From contig NZ_BBCG01000009.1 in the NCBI RefSeq assembly GCF_001311925.1, positions 1 through 64,000 on the forward strand: 64,000 bases of DNA, written 5' to 3'. Shown here piece after piece: positions 27,802 to 38,171 of this stretch; position 1 is the first letter of the stretch; each line of letters begins with the position of its first letter. A program made the translations under genes and the position numbers. The notes under the pieces were generated by a model. The model saw only the letters and a list, made by a program, of their open reading frames with translations. It made no database searches and had not been told where the DNA came from. This DNA is from Cellulosilyticum ruminicola JCM 14822 (GTDB lineage Bacteria > Bacillota > Clostridia > Lachnospirales > Cellulosilyticaceae).

Positions 27802-29200
27802 GGCCATCGCCTTAATACCTTCGACTTTAGTTGCTTTAGGGTATGGTGATGGGGATTTCTTATCCTTTGTTTATACCATTGGATTGCTCCTTTTAATAGG
27901 TTGTCCCCTTGCTTTACTCAAAACGCGCCAAATGACGATTTTTACAAAAGATGGTTTTGCCATTGTAGCTATTGGCTGGCTCCTGATTTCTTTCTTCGGG
28001 GCCCTACCATTTTATTTCAGTGGTGCAATCCCTTCTTTTATAGATTGTTTCTTTGAATCAAGTTCAGGTTTTACCACAACTGGTTCTACAATCTTGACAC
28101 AAATCGAAGGTTTACCTCGTGGTATTTTATTCTGGCGTAGCTTTACTCACTGGGTAGGTGGTATGGGAATCTTAGTATTTGCCATTGCGATTTTACCTTC
28201 TCTAGGAGTAGGGTCACTCCAAATCTTAAGAGCGGAAAGTCCTGGACCTATTGTAGGCAAACTTGTACCTAAAATCGGCCAAACAGCTAAAATCCTCTAT
28301 AGTATTTACTTAGGGATTACATTATTAGAAGTCATCTTACTTTGTCTTGCAGGAATGTCTGTGTATGATGCTTTTATTCATGCACTTGGTACTGTAGGAA
28401 CCGGTGGTTTTTCTAATATGAATGCCAGTGTAGGACACTATAATAGTGCACCTATAGATTGGATTATTACAATCTTTATGATTTTATCAGGGATTAACTT
28501 CTCCCTCTATTATTTAATACTTAAAGGTAACTTTAAAAGCTTTTTTAAAGACCAAGAACTTAGATTGTACTTAACCGTTATGGGAACTGGTATTTTATTT
28601 ATTACCATTGACCTTTTAGTTCGTGGCTATTATAACTCAGCAGGCGAAGCTTTACGTTTTTCAGCCTTCCAAGCAGCTTCAGTAATGACAACTACTGGTT
28701 ATGCGACAGCAGACTATGATACATGGTCTATGTTTAGCAAAGTCATTTTACTTTCACTTATGGTGATGGGTGGCTGTGCCGGTTCAACAGGCGGTGGAAT
28801 TAAAGTATCTAGATTTTTAATCGGTTTTAAGACTACGCGTTATACTTTTAAACGTATCTTGCATCCGAATGCTTGTACAATTGTACGTATTAATGATAAA
28901 ACGGTAGAAAATGAAACAGTGCTCAGCGTTTTAGGTTACTTCTTTATTTATATCATTGTCTTTATTATAGCGGTGATTATCATCTCTTTAAATGGCTTTG
29001 ATTTCGGAACAACCGCTACTTCAGTTTTAGCAACGCTGAATAACATAGGACCTGGTATCGGAATTGTGGGGCCTACAGGTAACTTCTCTACTTTCACTGA
29101 TTTAAGTAAGATTGTATTTTCTTTACTTATGATCATTGGACGTATTGAAATTTATCCTATCTTACTCCTACTTATTCCAGAACTCTGGAGTAAAAAGTAA
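27752..29200 (+). CDS. trkH: Potassium uptake transporter TrkH
   Basis: A 482-residue membrane protein of the SKT family. Start ATG 27752 has GCAGGAGGA upstream, inside the 3' end of trkA. Pore-loop segments are recognisable: SSGFTTTGSTIL, GTVGTGGFSNMN, SVMTTTGYATAD and LNNIGPGIGIVGPTGNF. GGCAGSTGGGIKV follows the third. It forms the K+ path; TrkA controls it. The partial gene overlap implies coupled translation. Confidence 0.92.
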   Translation: MNLKIVLRSLGMLLVCEAIALIPSTLVALGYGDGDFLSFVYTIGLLLLIGCPLALLKTRQMTIFTKDGFAIVAIGWLLISFFGALPFYFSGAIPSFIDCFFESSSGFTTTGSTILTQIEGLPRGILFWRSFTHWVGGMGILVFAIAILPSLGVGSLQILRAESPGPIVGKLVPKIGQTAKILYSIYLGITLLEVILLCLAGMSVYDAFIHALGTVGTGGFSNMNASVGHYNSAPIDWIITIFMILSGINFSLYYLILKGNFKSFFKDQELRLYLTVMGTGILFITIDLLVRGYYNSAGEALRFSAFQAASVMTTTGYATADYDTWSMFSKVILLSLMVMGGCAGSTGGGIKVSRFLIGFKTTRYTFKRILHPNACTIVRINDKTVENETVLSVLGYFFIYIIVFIIAVIIISLNGFDFGTTATSVLATLNNIGPGIGIVGPTGNFSTFTDLSKIVFSLLMIIGRIEIYPILLLLIPELWSKK

Positions 29201-29302
29201 GGTTAAAGATACTTTATTGATATTAGAAAACTTGGGTTAAGGATACTCTAGTAGTATTTAAAAAACTTCGTAAAAGCTTACCCATTCTTAATTGGAATAA
29301 TG

Positions 29303-29353
29303 AAAGGCTACTGCAATGGCTTACTGGATGTAAGACTTGTCGTAGCCTTTTTT
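29303..29353 (+). terminator. Terminator after trkH
   Basis: The arms AAAGGCTAC and GTAGCCTTT with a long, partly paired loop are followed by TTTTATC. It lies between trkH and the convergent L,D-transpeptidase gene. Confidence 0.6.
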
Positions 29354-29393
29354 ATCTTAAACATATCTATTTTAGATACGTTATTTTCGATTT

Positions 29394-30788
29394 TTAATGG
29401 TAACATACAACTGGTGTGCCTGAGCTAACTGTATTAAAGATTGTTTCTACTAAGCCATATGGGCAATTGATACAGCCGTGGGAACCGTTGTACTTATAAA
29501 TGGTGCCGCCGAAGCTGCCGCGCCAGGTGGCATCGTGTAAACCGATATCTTCATTAAATGGCATCCAAAAAGATACTGGACAAACATAACCTGGCCCTTT
29601 TAATGTGGCATTACGTTCCATATAATCGATTTTATAAACACCAGGTGGTGTATTGTGTCTGCCATCTGCTGTACCGGAAACGATACTGCCTTCTGTAACT
29701 TTTTTACCATTGTTATAAAGCCATAAGTATTGACTGCTTAAATTAATTTCTACATACGTACCGCCTATATCATTTGCAAGTCCATAAGCCACCCCTTGTT
29801 GGGTACATATTGGTGTACGTTTCACCGGTTCAAAGCCTTTTAGAGCTTTGACAAGCTCATGTGTTTCTTTATCTCTATCAATCTTCCAGCCATAATCGCC
29901 CCCGCTTACTTCAACAGTTGTACCTGAAGATGTATTAAAATGACGTGTCCCACCAACCGTATCATATTTATTGGCTAAGGTATCAATATATCCTTCTACT
30001 TGCTTTCTATCTAATTGTGGCTGCATTTTATCATCTGCACAAAGCCAATCTTTAATTTGCTCTTTCGTAATCGTTTCCGTATTGTCCCCTATAGTATACG
30101 TTACTTCAGACTTAAGATACGCATTAAAAGTTTTTTCTAAGTTTACGATTTCTTTAGAGTCCACTTGATATGTAGCCTCTTCATAGCATGCTGCTTCATC
30201 TAAATCAATCTCTTTGCCTGCATGTTTTATGACTTCTTCTAGATTTGTTAATAATACGTCTTGTTTAATGAGATTACCTTTATCCCCTGCCTTGATTATA
30301 AAGCACTCCTTCTCATAAACAACACTTGCATTCTCTGGCACCATCTGATGTTTATCATCTAAGCATTTTAATTCGGTTATTTTATTTTTTAATTTGGCTT
30401 CATCATAAGTATAGACTTTATCTAAGTCATACTCTTTCTTCCCTCCTAACTTAAATAGCCACATAAACCCATTTTGTTTCTTCTTAAGCCCTTTTAATTG
30501 CTCCAATGCATTAAAGTCTACCCCTATGTCACTGCCTTTAATCGTCTCACTTTCTCCCCCACGTTCTTGTAATGTTAAAGCATATGCTTTTACTTGATTT
30601 GTAAATTTCTTCTCAACTTTACTAATGCTTTGTCCCCCTACACTTAATTCATTAATTTTTGTTCCCCAATAAAAATGCCCTATAAAATAAATTGCCAAGC
30701 CTAAGTAAATAAGTAGTAACGTTGCGAGCACAGTTAAACTAATAATCACTGCTATTTTGGGAATCTGTTTAACATGTTTTTCTTTCAT
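29394..30788 (-). CDS. L,D-transpeptidase with PG-binding domain
   Basis: A 464-residue enzyme. ATG 30788 is chosen because AAGGAG stands directly before it. An N-terminal helix (IAVIISLTVLATLLLIYLGL) anchors it. A PG_binding_4 domain covers about residues 180-310. The C-terminal YkuD domain (about 330-464) begins YVEINLSSQYLWLYNNGK and has the catalytic set IGLHDATWRG and SHGCINCP (His, Cys). It makes 3-3 peptidoglycan cross-links or attaches proteins outside the membrane. It follows the BceAB genes on the same strand, but a shared transcript is not evident. Confidence 0.9.
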   Translation of the reverse strand: MKEKHVKQIPKIAVIISLTVLATLLLIYLGLAIYFIGHFYWGTKINELSVGGQSISKVEKKFTNQVKAYALTLQERGGESETIKGSDIGVDFNALEQLKGLKKKQNGFMWLFKLGGKKEYDLDKVYTYDEAKLKNKITELKCLDDKHQMVPENASVVYEKECFIIKAGDKGNLIKQDVLLTNLEEVIKHAGKEIDLDEAACYEEATYQVDSKEIVNLEKTFNAYLKSEVTYTIGDNTETITKEQIKDWLCADDKMQPQLDRKQVEGYIDTLANKYDTVGGTRHFNTSSGTTVEVSGGDYGWKIDRDKETHELVKALKGFEPVKRTPICTQQGVAYGLANDIGGTYVEINLSSQYLWLYNNGKKVTEGSIVSGTADGRHNTPPGVYKIDYMERNATLKGPGYVCPVSFWMPFNEDIGLHDATWRGSFGGTIYKYNGSHGCINCPYGLVETIFNTVSSGTPVVCYH

Positions 30789-30886
30789 TTTTTGCTCCTT
30801 ATCATTTACTCCATACATTATATGTCCAAGTTTCTAGCTTATGAGTATTCTATAAGAAGCCATGTATTTTCTACAGACTTGTCTAT

Positions 30887-32959
30887 TTATTTTCTGCGTT
30901 CTGGTTCTTTAATAATATTTTTACTACCTAAATAAGTTGCAATAAAGTACATACCATAAATAAGTATAAGAAATACTGCTGTAAAGAAAATATTTTTAGC
31001 AATATTGATGTGTCCAAATAGTACAATCATCTTGTTAATTTCAGTAAGTCCTACAATGCTATGAATAATGGCTACGGCTAATGGGAACATAAAGTATAAT
31101 CCAATTTGTAAAAGAAGTGAGAAATTAATCATCTTTTCATCTACTCCAATTTTACGTAACACATTATAACGGACTTTATTATCTGAAGCCTCTGAAAGCT
31201 GTCTAATGGCTAAGATTGCAGCAGATGTAATTGAGAAAATCATACCTAGGTATAAACCGATAAAGGCCATCATGGCTGATATCCCTACACTTGAAGCTTC
31301 CATTTGAAGCTTTGTATACATATAGTCATAAGGTTTAACTTTTTCTTCATAGAACTTCTTAATTTCTGCTCTTACATGTTCTTCTGCTTGTTCTACTGTT
31401 TGACCAGCTTTTTTATAGTTGGCACATATATAAGCTGCTTCTTGCTTAAAGCTATCATTAAAAAGACTATCATCTATAATAACTGTTCCTAATTCTGAAT
31501 CTGTATTTGTATTGCTAAGTGGCATATCAATAGCTGTATCATACTTTGGCACTAACTTTCCTGTACCATAATCTAAAGTATGCCCTGCCTTCAAACCTGC
31601 ATTTACATATTCTAATAAACCATTAAAGTTACAAACAACTGCATATTCATTAGGTTCAAGTTCTATTTTTTGATCTTGTTTACCATATAACTCCATAAGT
31701 TTATTATAATCAGATTCTAAAATTGTTGGCAGATAATCTTCATTAAAGTTTACAGCTCCACCATATTGTGCTAGTACTTTATCAATCGCTTCTTTTCCCA
31801 TTAATTGTGTAAGTGTGGCTTCCTGGCGTTCTACATGATAATTACCATATTCTACAATGTTCTCAAATAAGTCATTATAGTCAAAGCCTTCTGCTTCAAA
31901 ATGAGCAAGTATACTATATGGCTGCTCCTTATCACGGTCTTTCTCATCCTCCACATACGCTAATGCTGAAAAGTCTGTTAAATTATTCGTTGATAAATCT
32001 TGATTGAACGTACCAATGATTGAAAGTGCTGAGGACATAATCCCTATTGTCAAAAGTAACATTAATGAGATTATTGTAATAGACACAGTTGTCGTATTAA
32101 TACGGCTATTAAACTGTCTTAATACAAACATATTTAAATCTTTCAGATAAAGTTTCTTATTCATTTGTACCATACGTAATAAGAAACCTGATAAAGAAGC
32201 AAATAAGAAATAAGTGCCTAAAGCACCTGTAATAAACATGACACTCATTGTTGTAAGGCTGCCCCCTCTAAGTGCGCCTGCACCTATTAATAAATAATAA
32301 GCTGTGCCAATAAGTCCAATGGCTAATATAAAGAGCATAAGTGTGATATAAGGATTTCTCACCTTTAATGTTTCATTCTTTTGTCCTGCTGTTAATAAAT
32401 CAATGAGTTTATAACGTGAGATTGTTATCATATTAAATACAAGTGCTAAAAGATACATAATTGCAAAATAGATACATGTTTTAATACAGGCATCATTGGA
32501 AAATGTGAAGGTATAGTCCCTTAAATCAGCTTGAAACATATAAGCAATGACTACGGATACACCCTGTGAAACTATGACCCCAATTAATAAACCGACACCT
32601 AAAGATAAGATTCCTACGATAAGTGTTTCAAAAGATAAAATCTGTGCAATATGCCATTTGCCCATACCTAATGTTTGATAAAGACCAAACTCTTTTTTAC
32701 GACGGCGGATTAAAAAGTTATTGGCATATACAATAAGATAAGCCAAAATCACAGAAACCACTACTGAAATAGGCTGCATCACTAAAACCAGGTTTTGAAC
32801 CATTTCATTTTTAGCTGATGAAAGTTTAAACATGGCACTTTGTGAACCTATAGAGTTAAAAGTATAAAAGATACATACGCCAAAAATAAGTGTTAAAAAG
32901 TAAATCGCATAGTCTTTGAAGCTTTTTTGCATATTTTTCATTGAAAGCTTAAAGTACAT
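30887..32959 (-). CDS. BceB/FtsX-type ABC transporter permease
   Basis: A 691-residue permease with about ten helices: an N-terminal FtsX-like block, a large extracellular domain between helices 7 and 8 (about residues 310-530, soluble and Asp/Glu-rich), and a C-terminal three-helix block. This is the BceB/VraG plan for sensing and resisting lantibiotics or bacitracin. ATG 32959 is favoured over GTG 32968 because AGGAGG then has a nine-base spacer. Its start overlaps the ATPase gene by eleven bases. Confidence 0.87.
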   Translation of the reverse strand: MYFKLSMKNMQKSFKDYAIYFLTLIFGVCIFYTFNSIGSQSAMFKLSSAKNEMVQNLVLVMQPISVVVSVILAYLIVYANNFLIRRRKKEFGLYQTLGMGKWHIAQILSFETLIVGILSLGVGLLIGVIVSQGVSVVIAYMFQADLRDYTFTFSNDACIKTCIYFAIMYLLALVFNMITISRYKLIDLLTAGQKNETLKVRNPYITLMLFILAIGLIGTAYYLLIGAGALRGGSLTTMSVMFITGALGTYFLFASLSGFLLRMVQMNKKLYLKDLNMFVLRQFNSRINTTTVSITIISLMLLLTIGIMSSALSIIGTFNQDLSTNNLTDFSALAYVEDEKDRDKEQPYSILAHFEAEGFDYNDLFENIVEYGNYHVERQEATLTQLMGKEAIDKVLAQYGGAVNFNEDYLPTILESDYNKLMELYGKQDQKIELEPNEYAVVCNFNGLLEYVNAGLKAGHTLDYGTGKLVPKYDTAIDMPLSNTNTDSELGTVIIDDSLFNDSFKQEAAYICANYKKAGQTVEQAEEHVRAEIKKFYEEKVKPYDYMYTKLQMEASSVGISAMMAFIGLYLGMIFSITSAAILAIRQLSEASDNKVRYNVLRKIGVDEKMINFSLLLQIGLYFMFPLAVAIIHSIVGLTEINKMIVLFGHINIAKNIFFTAVFLILIYGMYFIATYLGSKNIIKEPERRK

Positions 32960-33713
32960 CTCCCTCACCTCCTAATAAGGCAAGCACACTCATAATACGG
33001 CTGAAAAATTCTTTGCGGCTATCGTCTCCTTTAACAATCTCATTAAAGATACGGCCATCTTTAATAAATAAAATACGGCTACAATAACTGGCTGAAAAAG
33101 CATCATGGGTTACCATTAAAATAGTGGCATCTAGTGTATTATTCATAGCTTCCATACTTTCAAGTAGGTTTCTAGCAGACTTAGAATCTAATGCCCCTGT
33201 TGGCTCATCTGCTAAAATCATTTTAGGATTTGTAATAAGTGCTCTTGCACAAGCTACCCTTTGTTTTTGTCCCCCTGACATTTCATAAGGATATTTATTT
33301 AAGACCTCCGTGATATTTAAGTTCTTGGCTACATCCTTAATTCTTTGATCAATCATTTTAGCACTAATTCTTTGGATTGTCAGTGCTAATGCAATATTTT
33401 CATAAGCTGTTAGTGTATCAAGTAAATTAAAGTCTTGAAAGATAAAACCAAGCTCATCTCTTCTAAATTTATTTAAATTATTGCCCTTAAGCCTTGTGAC
33501 ATCTTTGCCACCTACTTTAATTTCACCACTTGTAACACGGTCTATAGTAGAAATACAATTTAAAAGCGTTGTCTTACCGCTTCCCGATGCCCCCATAATT
33601 CCAATGAATTCACCTTGTTCTACGTTAAAAGATATATGATCTATGGCCTTTGTAAGATTGTTCTTATTACCATAATACTTTTCAATTCCATTTACTTGTA
33701 ATACTATTTCCAT
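32949..33713 (-). CDS. BceA-type ABC transporter ATPase
   Basis: A 254-residue ATPase. ATG 33713 follows AAAGGAG. Walker A is GASGSGKTT, the Q-loop is FIFQDFNLL, the signature is MSGGQKQRVACARAL, Walker B is MILADEPTGALD, and the H-loop His is in ATILMVTHD. It pairs with the downstream permease. Together with the two-component gene upstream it forms a complete antimicrobial-peptide detoxification module. Confidence 0.9.
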   Translation of the reverse strand: MEIVLQVNGIEKYYGNKNNLTKAIDHISFNVEQGEFIGIMGASGSGKTTLLNCISTIDRVTSGEIKVGGKDVTRLKGNNLNKFRRDELGFIFQDFNLLDTLTAYENIALALTIQRISAKMIDQRIKDVAKNLNITEVLNKYPYEMSGGQKQRVACARALITNPKMILADEPTGALDSKSARNLLESMEAMNNTLDATILMVTHDAFSASYCSRILFIKDGRIFNEIVKGDDSRKEFFSRIMSVLALLGGEGDVL

Positions 33714-33840
33714 TTTGCTTACTCCTTTACTTATTTGATAATCACAGTATAAAGTATCCATACCTTACAGACCATTGCTCCGCCTTAAGCTAATCTTACA
33801 TATTTGTAAGAAACATGACATACTGCTTTATATATAAGAA

Positions 33841-35517
33841 TTATGCTTCTAATAAAAAATAGCTGCTTAATGGAAATATCAAGGTCACAGCTGTATATTC
33901 ATTAAGCTTAGAAGTAATCTGCATATTGTGCTGCATTTTTTCCATCAGCTTCTGACATATATATAGCCCCATACCTGTAGAGGCCTCATTTCTACGTCCA
34001 TTAGTACCTATAAACCCTTTTTGACATACTTTCTTAATCTCCTCTTCTTTGATACCAATGCCATTATCTTTTATAATCAACTTAAGCTGCTGATGAGCTT
34101 TTTCTCCATAAATCTCAATACAAGCTCCTTCCGCTCTTCCATACTTAATGCTATTATTAATGACTTGATTTAATATGAAACTTAACCATTTTGCATCTGT
34201 TTGAACTTCATAATCTAGGTCATGTAAATCCATTTTAATCTTTCCACCTATAAGGGCTTTCTTATTGTGAATCACTACTTTATGTACAATATTTTTCAAA
34301 TGATACTTTGTAATCTTGTAATCCTCTTCTACCATATCAATCTTGGAATAATATAAAACCTGTTCAATATAATTTTCTAATTTTTCGATTTCCTCCCCAA
34401 TGTTTTCTGTCACACTACTTGGATAATTTTCAATAATAAGTTTCGTAGTAGCAATAGGAGTTTTAGCCTCATGCACCCACATTTCTATATACTCTTTGTA
34501 CTCCCTAATATTACGTTTATACAAATTGATTTCATCACTCATATTATGATTGACTTCTACTGCTGCATCATAATAAATCTGTCCTTCTAGAAAATCAGGC
34601 CGATTAATAAGCTCTGTAAATAAATATTTCTTATCCAGCCCTTCTTCTGCCTTCTTTAAATAAGTATAAAATCTTAGCTTTTTTAAATACTCTCCCAAAA
34701 GTGGCATAAACGTACTGCCTAAAAAAATCATCCCTATTAAAAGCTTCAAAAATAGATTCATACTAAAGATACATAAATACCCCTCTGAAATACCCATACC
34801 TATACACATGGCTATTAAATACCCCTGCTTATCCTTTAAATACGCTAAAAAACTCATTTGATTATGTACCTGTCCTCTCTTAGTTTCTATAACATTTTCA
34901 AGCCCTGATTCTCTAAGTTTATTACGTAGTCTATTAATATTTACTGTTAGGGAGTTATCATCTATAAAGAGTTCACTATCCCATAAGCCATTCATAATCT
35001 CATCTCTTGAGACAATGCTTCCCTTCTTTTCTACTAATAAATATAAAATTTTAAACTCATTACGTGTAAGTTCTACTTCTTCCCCATTATGAATAAAGCT
35101 ACTTCTAGTCACATCAATTATAAACCTTCCAGCATCAATACGTGTCCCAGAGCTTCTATCTATACGCTTAAAAATATTATTCATGCGTGCCAATAAAATC
35201 TGCGTATTAAAAGGCTTCGTAATAAAGTCATCTGCCCCATAGTTCATACTAATGAGTTCATCTAATTCTGTATTACGGCTCGTAATAATAATAATTGGCA
35301 CATCACTAGCCTTACGCACTTCCCTACATAAATACAAACCATCCACCCCAGGCAAATTAATATCTAATAAAATCAAATCCACTTCACTTCTTAAAATCTG
35401 CTCCTTTACATCCTCAAAAACCGTCACCACTTCTACTTCAAACCCATTATTATTAAAGAAAACCCCTATTTCATTCCTTAACTTTTCATTATCTTCCACA
35501 ATTAATAGCTTTTTCAT
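33841..35517 (-). CDS. Response regulator and histidine kinase in one frame (BceR-BceS)
   Basis: A 558-residue reading frame. ATG 35517 has GGAG upstream. Residues 1-118 are a receiver (LLIVEDNEKLR, LILLDINLPG, FITKPFN). Residues 125-220 are an OmpR-type winged helix (ELTRNEFKILYLLVEKKG, NINRLRNKLRE). From ATG 34857 it is a small BceS-type kinase: two helices, EMWVHEAKTPIATTKL with the phospho-His, an N box in NQVINNSIKYG, and GTNGRRNEASTGMGLYIC. The joint reads KRGQVHNQMSFLAYL. One frame over, the DNA gives YIIK and a TGA that overlaps the kinase ATG as ATGA. The fusion is therefore probably a frameshift, biological or technical. Confidence 0.85.
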   Translation of the reverse strand: MKKLLIVEDNEKLRNEIGVFFNNNGFEVEVVTVFEDVKEQILRSEVDLILLDINLPGVDGLYLCREVRKASDVPIIIITSRNTELDELISMNYGADDFITKPFNTQILLARMNNIFKRIDRSSGTRIDAGRFIIDVTRSSFIHNGEEVELTRNEFKILYLLVEKKGSIVSRDEIMNGLWDSELFIDDNSLTVNINRLRNKLRESGLENVIETKRGQVHNQMSFLAYLKDKQGYLIAMCIGMGISEGYLCIFSMNLFLKLLIGMIFLGSTFMPLLGEYLKKLRFYTYLKKAEEGLDKKYLFTELINRPDFLEGQIYYDAAVEVNHNMSDEINLYKRNIREYKEYIEMWVHEAKTPIATTKLIIENYPSSVTENIGEEIEKLENYIEQVLYYSKIDMVEEDYKITKYHLKNIVHKVVIHNKKALIGGKIKMDLHDLDYEVQTDAKWLSFILNQVINNSIKYGRAEGACIEIYGEKAHQQLKLIIKDNGIGIKEEEIKKVCQKGFIGTNGRRNEASTGMGLYICQKLMEKMQHNMQITSKLNEYTAVTLIFPLSSYFLLEA

Positions 35518-35577
35518 ATCTATCTCCTTAATTTTCAAAATCCCATTATATTATATACTAAAAAATAAACTTGTATT

Positions 35578-35616
35578 CAAAAAGAAGCACTATGATTTCT
35601 CATAATGCCTCTTTTT
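35578..35616 (-). terminator. Likely mobB terminator
   Basis: The partly mismatched arms AAAGAAGCACTATGA and TCATAATGCCTCTTT form a hairpin with A and T flanks, between mobB and the two-component gene. Confidence 0.45.
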
Positions 35617-35643
35617 ATATCCCATATTAATCATTTATCTTAT

Positions 35644-36150
35644 TTATTTTTGAACATAGTCTAATACAATTTTTAAAATACCCTCTAAGTCATTTATATT
35701 AACAATTGGTATGTCTCCAACTTCCATTTCTACATCTGTAGCTACTGCTAATAATGTACACGGGTCACAGACAGTTTCCTGACTAATGCCCTTACGTACA
35801 ACTTCTATTTTAGGGAAACTAGAATATTTCATACCTTCCAAAATAATAATATCCATATTCTGCTGTAACTGAATCATCTCCTCAATGGTAGGTTCTTTTA
35901 CATCTTGTATCATCATAAACTTCGTCTCAGAATAGACGATGACATTTTGAGCACCAGCGACTTTGTGTCTATAACTATCCGTCCCTTCGTGATCTGCCTT
36001 GAAATCATGGCCATCATGTTTAATGACACCTACCTTATAGCCTTTTTGAGTTAAAACAGTTACAAGCTTACTTACTAAATTTGTTTTCCCAGAGTTTTTA
36101 ATGCCGCTTACGGCAAATACTTTAGGTCCATTTTTCACCTGAGTATTCAC
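35644..36150 (-). CDS. mobB: Molybdopterin-guanine dinucleotide biosynthesis protein B
   Basis: A 168-residue P-loop protein. Walker A is GIKNSGKTNL; a GVIKHDGHDF segment and the YRHKVAGAQNVIV region are typical for MobB, and DIIILEGMKYSS carries the Walker B-like acidic residue. MobB binds GTP and assists MobA in attaching GMP to molybdopterin. It begins three bases after the moaC stop, so the two are one operon. No molybdoenzyme is encoded in the window. Confidence 0.9.
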   Translation of the reverse strand: MNTQVKNGPKVFAVSGIKNSGKTNLVSKLVTVLTQKGYKVGVIKHDGHDFKADHEGTDSYRHKVAGAQNVIVYSETKFMMIQDVKEPTIEEMIQLQQNMDIIILEGMKYSSFPKIEVVRKGISQETVCDPCTLLAVATDVEMEVGDIPIVNINDLEGILKIVLDYVQK

Positions 36151-36153
36151 TAC

Positions 36154-36638
36154 TTAAGCCTCTTCTCTTATATAGTGTCCACTTTTACCGCCTTGCTTCT
36201 CCATAAGGCATACATCACTAATAATCATACCTTTATCTATAGCTTTACACATATCATAAATTGTAAGAAGTGCAATATTTACCCCTGTTAAGGCTTCCAT
36301 TTCTACCCCTGTTTGTCCATTTACTTTTACCGTGCAGCTTGCTATAACTGTTAAATGCTCCGCATCTAACTCAAATTCCACATGACACTTTGTAATCATA
36401 AGCGGGTGACACATTGGAATAAGTTCAGATGTTTTCTTTACACCCATAATACCTGCGACACGGGCAACACCCAAAACATCGCCTTTCTTACTTGTCTCAT
36501 TGACGATAGCATCAAATACAGCTTGATTTACTTTAATCTTCCTTGAGCCGTTGCAATACGTGTTGTAACACTTTTCTCAGATACATCTACCATGACAGCA
36601 TTGCCATGTTGATCAAAATGTGTCAATTTATTTCCCAT
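36154..36638 (-). CDS. moaC: Cyclic pyranopterin monophosphate synthase (frameshifted)
   Basis: MoaC acts with MoaA in the first step of molybdenum cofactor synthesis. The start ATG 36638 gives [20 protein letters not shown], as in the family. The core reads [20 protein letters not shown], then [29 protein letters not shown] and KQGGKSGHY. One base is missing near 36537; replacing it links TAQGR with [12 protein letters not shown] and gives 161 residues, the usual length. It is followed by mobB. A sequencing error is likely. Confidence 0.9.
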
Positions 36639-36734
36639 GTTCTAAATCCTCTATTCTTTATACTTTACTCTCTTCACTATAACACCACTTTTCTATATAG
36701 GTCTATAAGTTTTTGCAAATAAAGGAATTTAAAA

Positions 36735-37217
36735 TTATAACACTGCTAAAGCTGCTTCATAATTTGGTTCATTGCCCACTTCTTCGCAGTATTCTACATA
36801 AATCACTTCATCATTAGCATCTACTACAAAAATAGCTCTTGTTAAAAGACCAAGTTCTTCTATATAAGTGCCGAAATTTTGACCAAAATTTCTATATTTA
36901 TAATCAGATAAAACTTCTACATTAGCTACACCGCTAGTGCCACACCATCTTTGTTGTGCAAACGGTAAGTCCATTGAAATTACATAGACTTTTGCATCTT
37001 TATATTTAGTTGCTTCTTCATTAAAACGTCGAATCTCCATATCGCATACAGAGGTATCTACAGAAGGTACACTGACATAAATGCGTTTCCCTTGAAATGA
37101 GCTGGCTTTTACAGTTTGTAAATTTTTATCCACCACATTAAAATCTGGTGCTGATTCTCCTACTTCTACATGATGTCCTTGAAGTGTTACTTCAGTTCCT
37201 TTAAAGTTAACTTTCAT
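36735..37217 (-). CDS. tpx: Thiol peroxidase Tpx
   Basis: About 160 residues from ATG 37217 (MKVNFKGTEVTLQGHHVEVG), the usual start for Tpx; upstream in-frame ATGs add about 13 residues with poorer spacing. The peroxidatic Cys is in VDTSVCDMEIRRF and the resolving Cys in RWCGTSG. The Arg of the active site is in LTRAIFVVD. It reduces alkyl and lipid hydroperoxides using thioredoxin. It is a single gene, which fits oxygen defence in an anaerobe. Confidence 0.9.
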   Translation of the reverse strand: MKVNFKGTEVTLQGHHVEVGESAPDFNVVDKNLQTVKASSFQGKRIYVSVPSVDTSVCDMEIRRFNEEATKYKDAKVYVISMDLPFAQQRWCGTSGVANVEVLSDYKYRNFGQNFGTYIEELGLLTRAIFVVDANDEVIYVEYCEEVGNEPNYEAALAVL

Positions 37218-37350
37218 TCTAACTGTCATTCCTTTCACCATGCGCAAGGCATTCATTTAATTATTTAAGTCGATTAACTCTCACTTTAAAGGTTTGCCTA
37301 AAATTACTACCATTATACATTCTAAAATACTTTAGGGCTGTTTTATTTAT

Positions 37351-38028
37351 CTAATTCGAAAGCTGCTCTCTCATAAAATCTCTAATTTCTTTCCAAGCCA
37401 TTTTACTTTCTGGTAAATCTGGAAAACCTGTATAATCTCCATAATAAGGTGTTTTCAAATCCCATTCCCCTGCATAATTATGTTTTTAAACCTGATCTGC
37501 AATAGTACATCTTTTTCTAAATTGATCTGTCTTGATGATGATTTATCATCTAAATCTGCCATGGTGACATGGCTACACAAGCTTTAGATATTTCAATACC
37601 ATGATTTTTTAAATAAAGTGGCAAAGAAAGTACAAGTCCAGCTCTTGCTGATCCGCCTATAAGTAAAATATCTTTTCCTTTATAGCCTTGCTTTAAAATC
37701 CATTTATACGTTGCAACGCAATCTTCTAATGCTGCTGGAAAACATCTATTGGGGCTATACGGTAATCCACATTAATGACTTCTGCACCGTCTACCAACTC
37801 ACTATATGTAATAGCCGATTCTCTTTCTCTATCTGTTAATGGCCATACATATCCACCGCCATGTAAGAGAACTATTAATTTTCCATTTCCACCGCCTTTT
37901 GGTGTAAGACGTTCAATTGGAACACCATTTAAGTCTATTTTAGTAAGTGTATAGCCTTCCTTAGGCTTCCAATTTGATGGAATGCATTGTCCTAGTGGTA
38001 TAACAACTATTCCTATTAGACCAAGCAT
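37351..38028 (-). pseudogene. Alpha/beta hydrolase (HSL/acetyl esterase type) remnant
   Basis: The N-terminal part is readable: GKLIVLLHGGGYVWP (oxyanion HGGG) and EVINVDYRIAP. After a frameshift near 37740 it continues FPAALEDCVATYKWILKQGY and LLIGGSARAGLVLSLPLYL, where the nucleophile motif GDSAGG is altered to GGSARAG. It then goes to ACVAMSPWADLDDKS. Further shifts near 37475-37575 and loss of the acid and catalytic His segments leave only a C-terminal helix (KMAWKEIRDFMREQL). The altered nucleophile elbow and missing segments indicate a pseudogene. Confidence 0.7.
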
Positions 38029-38171
38029 TTATTTTGTTACTTTACTTGCTGTTTCTTCATTTCCTATTATTTTTATATAAAATTACATTTTCCCCTTCTT
38101 TCTCTATCATTACTACATTATATTATTCATATGTTAACTTTTACAATATAATATATTGACTATATCTTAAC

